Of a stretch of 64,000 nt of DNA, positions 60,687-64,000 are shown one piece after another; the stretch's first letter is position 1, and each line of letters starts with the position of its first letter. The position numbers and the translations under genes are program-made. The stretch is from Cloacibacillus porcorum. Lineage in GTDB: Bacteria > Synergistota > Synergistia > Synergistales > Synergistaceae. The stretch is taken from NCBI RefSeq assembly GCF_001701045.1, contig NZ_CP016757.1, forward strand, positions 2,256,218 to 2,320,217, in the 5' to 3' direction. The notes under the pieces were generated by a model, which was given only the letters and a program-made list of their open reading frames with translations, did no database searches and had not been told where the DNA came from.

Positions 60687-61811
60687 TTATACCTCCTCCA
60701 GCCTGTCGATTATGTCGCCGTCCTTCGTGGCGGCCAGGATCTGCGCGTCGGTCTCGCCGTTTATAAACAAATGTGTCCGCTGGGTGGCCCCCGCTGGCAG
60801 CCATCCGAGGTCTATCTTGCCGTCCGCCCCCGCCTTCGGCACCTGTCCCGCCGCCGGAAGCAGAGAGGCGATAGGCACCTGCGCCGCGCTGCTGGCGGCC
60901 GCACTCGCGCTGTTGGCGGCGTTTGTAGCGGAGGTCTGCGCCGCGGTCTTTGCAGATTCAGCGGCTCTCTTGGCCGCAACAGCCTCGTCCTTCGCTGTAG
61001 ATGCGGCGGTCGCCGATCCTGCTGCTGCATTCGCGGCGTTCTGCGCCGCCGTTTTCGCGTTTTCTGCCGCCTGTTTGGCCGCCTCCGCCGCATCCTTGGC
61101 ATTTACGGCCGCCGTCTCCGAGGCACCAGCCGCCGCCGCGCTGTTTGCCGCTCCCGTTGCCGAGGCCGCCGCCGCGTCTCTGCTCTGCGCAGCGCCGCTC
61201 TGTGCCGTTTCGGCTCCGCTCTTGGCGGCCAAAGCGGCGTCTTTCGCGGCTCCCGCCTCCGTACTGGCCGCCTCCGCTCCTGCCTGCGCCGCCTCTGCTC
61301 CGCCCTTGGCCGTCTCAGCGGCGTTCTTCGCGGCCACGGCCTCATTTTTCGCCTCAATGGCGGCATTCTTGGCCTGTGTCGCCGTGCCGCTTGCGGATAC
61401 CGCCGCCTGTCTCGCAGTCTGCGCTTCATCGCGGGCGGCCTCCGCCTGTGCGGCCGCATCCTCAGTGCGGGTTACATATTCCATCACGCTGGATAGTACG
61501 GTCTTGCACCGGTAGACTAGCGCGGAGACCAGCGCCGAGAGGTAGGGCGTCGTCTGCTCCCCCGCCAGATTCCAGAGGGCGTATTTTACACCGGAGGCGC
61601 TTGCTCCGCCGTATGGCTCTTTCAGCGTCAGATGTAAATCGTCCACCACCTCAGCCACCTCGTAGTGCGGCGCGACCGCCGCGCCATTGGCGTCCACGAG
61701 GGAGAAGGCGGCCCCCTCTGGCACCGCGCCGTCTCCCCAGGTCGTACCGCTGCCCACTACGTTGGGGCTGCCGTTTGTTACCGTGACTGTTCCTGCTTTA
61801 TACCAAGGCAT
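60687..61811 (-). CDS. Alanine-rich tail-fibre shaft protein
   Basis: A 374-residue fibre. The N-terminal 100 residues are a beta domain (WYKAGTVTVTNGSPNVVGSG, FSLVDANGAAVAPHYEVAEVVDDLHLTL) that would attach to the tail. Residues about 115-310 are a long run of Ala-rich, Lys/Glu-containing repeats (AKNAAIEAKNEAVAAKNAAE type) like the side-tail fibres of lambdoid phages. The C-terminus (GKIDLGWLPAGATQRTHLFINGETDAQ) ends just before tip gene A. The ATG at 61811 follows GAAGGTG and begins 34 bases after the upstream gene's stop. Confidence 0.88.
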   Translation of the reverse strand: MPWYKAGTVTVTNGSPNVVGSGTTWGDGAVPEGAAFSLVDANGAAVAPHYEVAEVVDDLHLTLKEPYGGASASGVKYALWNLAGEQTTPYLSALVSALVYRCKTVLSSVMEYVTRTEDAAAQAEAARDEAQTARQAAVSASGTATQAKNAAIEAKNEAVAAKNAAETAKGGAEAAQAGAEAASTEAGAAKDAALAAKSGAETAQSGAAQSRDAAAASATGAANSAAAAGASETAAVNAKDAAEAAKQAAENAKTAAQNAANAAAGSATAASTAKDEAVAAKRAAESAKTAAQTSATNAANSASAAASSAAQVPIASLLPAAGQVPKAGADGKIDLGWLPAGATQRTHLFINGETDAQILAATKDGDIIDRLEEV

Positions 61812-61845
61812 TTTTTTATCACCTTCCGTCGCTTCATGTTTGTCC

Positions 61846-64000
61846 CTATGCTCCCGCCGCCAGCCAGTTGACTTTGCCCGCCGCAAGCAGCGTGCGGGAG
61901 TTCAGCGAGACCGTGGCGCTGTCGAATATGTAGTTGTTCTGCGCGCCAGTTGTGTTTGCCACTTTTTTGCGCAGGAAGAACGTTATCGTCCCGCCTGATA
62001 TGCGGATGCTGGCCGTGTTGCTGCCGTTGCCCGACGATGTACCCGCGGTCACTGTAAAGTTCGCCGCCGTCGTCGCGCCGGCGTTTTTCAGGCTTGTAAA
62101 GGCATTCATGCCTGTTATGTCGGTCTCGAAGCTCACGGAGGTAAAGCTGCCGGCCCCCGACCTCCGCCAGAGGTTATCGCTGTACAGTTTTACGGCGACG
62201 TTGCCAGTGTTGACGATCTTGCCCTCGGAGAGGTTTATCACGCCTTTTATCTTCCAGACCTCCCAGCCGGAGGGCACGGCGTACTGGGTGGTAAGCAGAG
62301 GGTTAGAATCGGAGGTTTGAGAGGCCGAGGCGTAGGTCCATGCGTTGTTTAGCGCCGTGGTGTTTCCCGTGTTGTATTCGTAGGCATCCGATCCGTCGCT
62401 GAATGTGCCTCCCGCGTCCTCGGCGGTAAATTCCGCTTTCAGGTACCAGACCGCCGATTTTGAGATGTTGACGGATATAGAGCTGTCGCGGTATTCGCTA
62501 AGGTTGTCGCCGATGGACACCGTCTTCCAGCCGGAGATGTCGGCATATGAGCCGCCGGAGGTGTCGCAGGCTAACAGCCGCCATTTCACGTTGCGGCGGT
62601 TCCAGTTGGGGGCCGCTCCGGTCCCCCGCTTGCTGAACATGCTCGCATAAGCAATTAGGCTACCGACGTTGGCGGGCATGGAGACCGCGCCGCTGGTCCA
62701 GCCCGCCGATACAGTGCCGCTGTTTTTGTTGGCCTGTATTACTTCACTCGCGGCGTCAAGCACGAGGTTGGCGATGGGGATAAAACTATAGTTGCCGCCG
62801 CCTCCAATGTTGTGCAGCTCGTGTTTGAGTCCCTCGTATTTCACCCGCCAGTATTGGTTCTGGCTTTTATATGTGGTGTTGTAGGCCATGAGTTCGGAGA
62901 TCGATACGATGATCTTAGGCTCCGTGGCGAAATATCCGGGGATGTACACGCGGCACGCCTCTTTTGCCCCCGCGGTCTCCGCCGCCGGCGTCGTCGCTAC
63001 GCCCTCTTTGACGTTGGTAATCATGGTACGGTTGCGCAGCGCGCCGTCTATCACCTGTGAGATACGCATCTGGCCGTTTTCCATGACGATCGTATCGGAC
63101 ACGCCGTCTCCGAGCTGGAAGATGCCGCCCGCGCCGATGCGCAGCAGTCCGCCGTCTCCGATCTGGATACGCGCCGCCGCGTTGATCATCTCTCCCGTTA
63201 TAACCCCCTCGGCAAAGAGGTTGCCGCTCAGATATACGTTGCCGCTGTCATCTACTTGGAAGACTATCGTCTTCTTTTCGCCTACAGCGATTTTAAAGGC
63301 GTCGGCAAGGATGGCAAACTCGCTGCCGCCGATGTTGCTGTTGGTGATGCCGAAACCGGCGACGTTGCCGTTCACGTCCACGGTCAGGGTATAATTTGCG
63401 ATGACGGCGGCGATGATCTTCTGCGCCTCTTCTTCCGTCACCGTCTCCCATTCCGCGCCGTTCCAGATTTTATAGACGCTGCCGTTTTTCCAGATATCGC
63501 CGGTCTGAGGTGAGGCGGGGGCGGCCGTTCCCTCGGTGATCTTTACGGTGCGGGCGACTACCTGCATAAGCTGCTGCAAATAGGCGATGGAATCACCCAT
63601 CTGCGCCGCCATCAGCTCGCGCGCGGTGGATTCGGCGCTGTCGGCGTCCGCCCTCGCGGCGCTCTCTGCGGTAATGGCGGCGGCGTTCTGCCCCACCTGT
63701 GCGGCAAGAGTTTCGCGGGCGGCGGCCTCCGCTCTGTCTGCTTCGGCGCGGGCCGTCTGCTCTTCGGTGATCGCCGAGGTGTTTTCATTGACCTTCGCAA
63801 GCAGTTCCGTGCGTGCCGTCGCCTCCGCTTCCAGCCCTTCAACGACTTTCGTTTCGAGCACCTGCGTAGCCTTGGCCGCCGTCTCGCGGTTTTCATCCTC
63901 GTTGACGCTGTTCTGTATCCCCGCCTCCGCAAGCATCTTTACCAGCCCCTCAAGTTTTTGGAGCTGAGGTAATAATTTGCTGGGGGCAATGCTCTGTTCT
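61846..64000 (-). CDS. Phage host-specificity / tail-tip protein J, C-terminal part (partial)
   Basis: At least 717 codons open through the right window edge, so the N-terminus is missing. The visible part begins with a coiled coil (TARAEADRAEAAARETLAAQV type), then GDIWKNGSVYKIWNGAEWETV. A DUF1983-like section follows (YTLTVDVNGNVAGFGITNSN, GEKKTIVFQVDDSGNVYLSG, and GVITGEMINAAARIQIGDGG), then beta-rich C-terminal domains. This matches the end of lambda-type J proteins, placing the phage among long-tailed siphoviruses. The fibre-shaft and tip genes follow directly. Confidence 0.85.
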   Translation of the reverse strand, partial: EQSIAPSKLLPQLQKLEGLVKMLAEAGIQNSVNEDENRETAAKATQVLETKVVEGLEAEATARTELLAKVNENTSAITEEQTARAEADRAEAAARETLAAQVGQNAAAITAESAARADADSAESTARELMAAQMGDSIAYLQQLMQVVARTVKITEGTAAPASPQTGDIWKNGSVYKIWNGAEWETVTEEEAQKIIAAVIANYTLTVDVNGNVAGFGITNSNIGGSEFAILADAFKIAVGEKKTIVFQVDDSGNVYLSGNLFAEGVITGEMINAAARIQIGDGGLLRIGAGGIFQLGDGVSDTIVMENGQMRISQVIDGALRNRTMITNVKEGVATTPAAETAGAKEACRVYIPGYFATEPKIIVSISELMAYNTTYKSQNQYWRVKYEGLKHELHNIGGGGNYSFIPIANLVLDAASEVIQANKNSGTVSAGWTSGAVSMPANVGSLIAYASMFSKRGTGAAPNWNRRNVKWRLLACDTSGGSYADISGWKTVSIGDNLSEYRDSSISVNISKSAVWYLKAEFTAEDAGGTFSDGSDAYEYNTGNTTALNNAWTYASASQTSDSNPLLTTQYAVPSGWEVWKIKGVINLSEGKIVNTGNVAVKLYSDNLWRRSGAGSFTSVSFETDITGMNAFTSLKNAGATTAANFTVTAGTSSGNGSNTASIRISGGTITFFLRKKVANTTGAQNNYIFDSATVSLNSRTLLAAGKVNWLAAGA

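Noticed and set aside
61001..61786. Proline/arginine-rich plus-strand open frame
   Set aside because: It is the antisense of the alanine-rich repeat of the fibre shaft.
55277..64000. A site-specific DNA invertase gene next to the inverted cassette
   Set aside because: No serine-recombinase or second tyrosine-recombinase motif was found in any frame of the prophage part visible here.

Overview
The window looks like the chromosome of an anaerobic, two-membrane, amino-acid-fermenting bacterium of high-moderate GC. Genes for a TolC-type outer-membrane channel, butyrate kinase, B12-dependent acyl-CoA mutase, family I and III CoA-transferases and a T-box leader on thrS fit together best in the Synergistota (Cloacibacillus/Synergistes-like). 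That assignment is inference from gene content; no marker gene in the window settles it.

Region 1 (1-13.9 kb, all on the minus strand) is a catabolic cluster. Read in the direction of transcription it encodes a MarR regulator, an aryl-acid-type AMP ligase, an old-yellow-enzyme-type reductase, a KdgT-type permease, a family I CoA-transferase, the two subunits of a B12 acyl-CoA mutase, a CaiB/BaiF CoA-transferase, a thiolase, a MenB/BadI-type hydratase/hydrolase, an amidohydrolase and a carboxyltransferase that runs off the window. Three copies of one near-perfect palindrome (TATCACTAATTAGTGATA) lie at the marR promoter, upstream of the ligase and at the start of the CoA-transferase gene. I infer one regulon that activates a cyclic or aromatic acid with CoA and degrades it to acetyl-CoA and propionyl/succinyl-CoA. 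The substrate is unknown.

Region 2 (14-17.7 kb) holds an orphan Clp-like AAA+ ATPase, a nitrilase-family amidohydrolase, butyrate kinase and a very AT-rich intergenic stretch. Region 3 (17.5-33.5 kb) is a complete type I secretion operon (TolC, ABC exporter, HlyD-type adaptor) driving a 3577-residue LapA-like adhesin. It is preceded by a strong promoter and two tandem terminator-like hairpins. Region 4 (33.5-49.7 kb) is core genome: thrS with a T-box, dut, pnp, rpsO with an S15-type leader, a glycerol operon (glpK, glpA-like, glpB-like, DUF1667), pgsA, trpS, plsY, an exported META-domain protein, and a small toxin-antitoxin patch (relE remnant, mazEF).

Region 5 (49.7 kb to the end) is the left part of a prophage integrated in the 3' half of a tRNA-Pro(GGG) gene. 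It carries a tyrosine integrase, hicAB, an orphan DNA methyltransferase, a lysis module (nested spanin-like pair, small membrane proteins, XhlA-like protein, amidase, GH73 glucosaminidase) and a tail-fibre region. The tail-fibre region has five related tip cassettes. One is a promoterless copy lying tail-to-tail in inverted orientation against an expressed one, bounded by inverted repeats, like the G segment of phage Mu. Another is split by an IS3-family element whose ends and 4-bp target duplication can be read exactly. The inverted tip cassette and the palindrome-controlled catabolic cluster with its odd CoA-transferase are the most promising leads.
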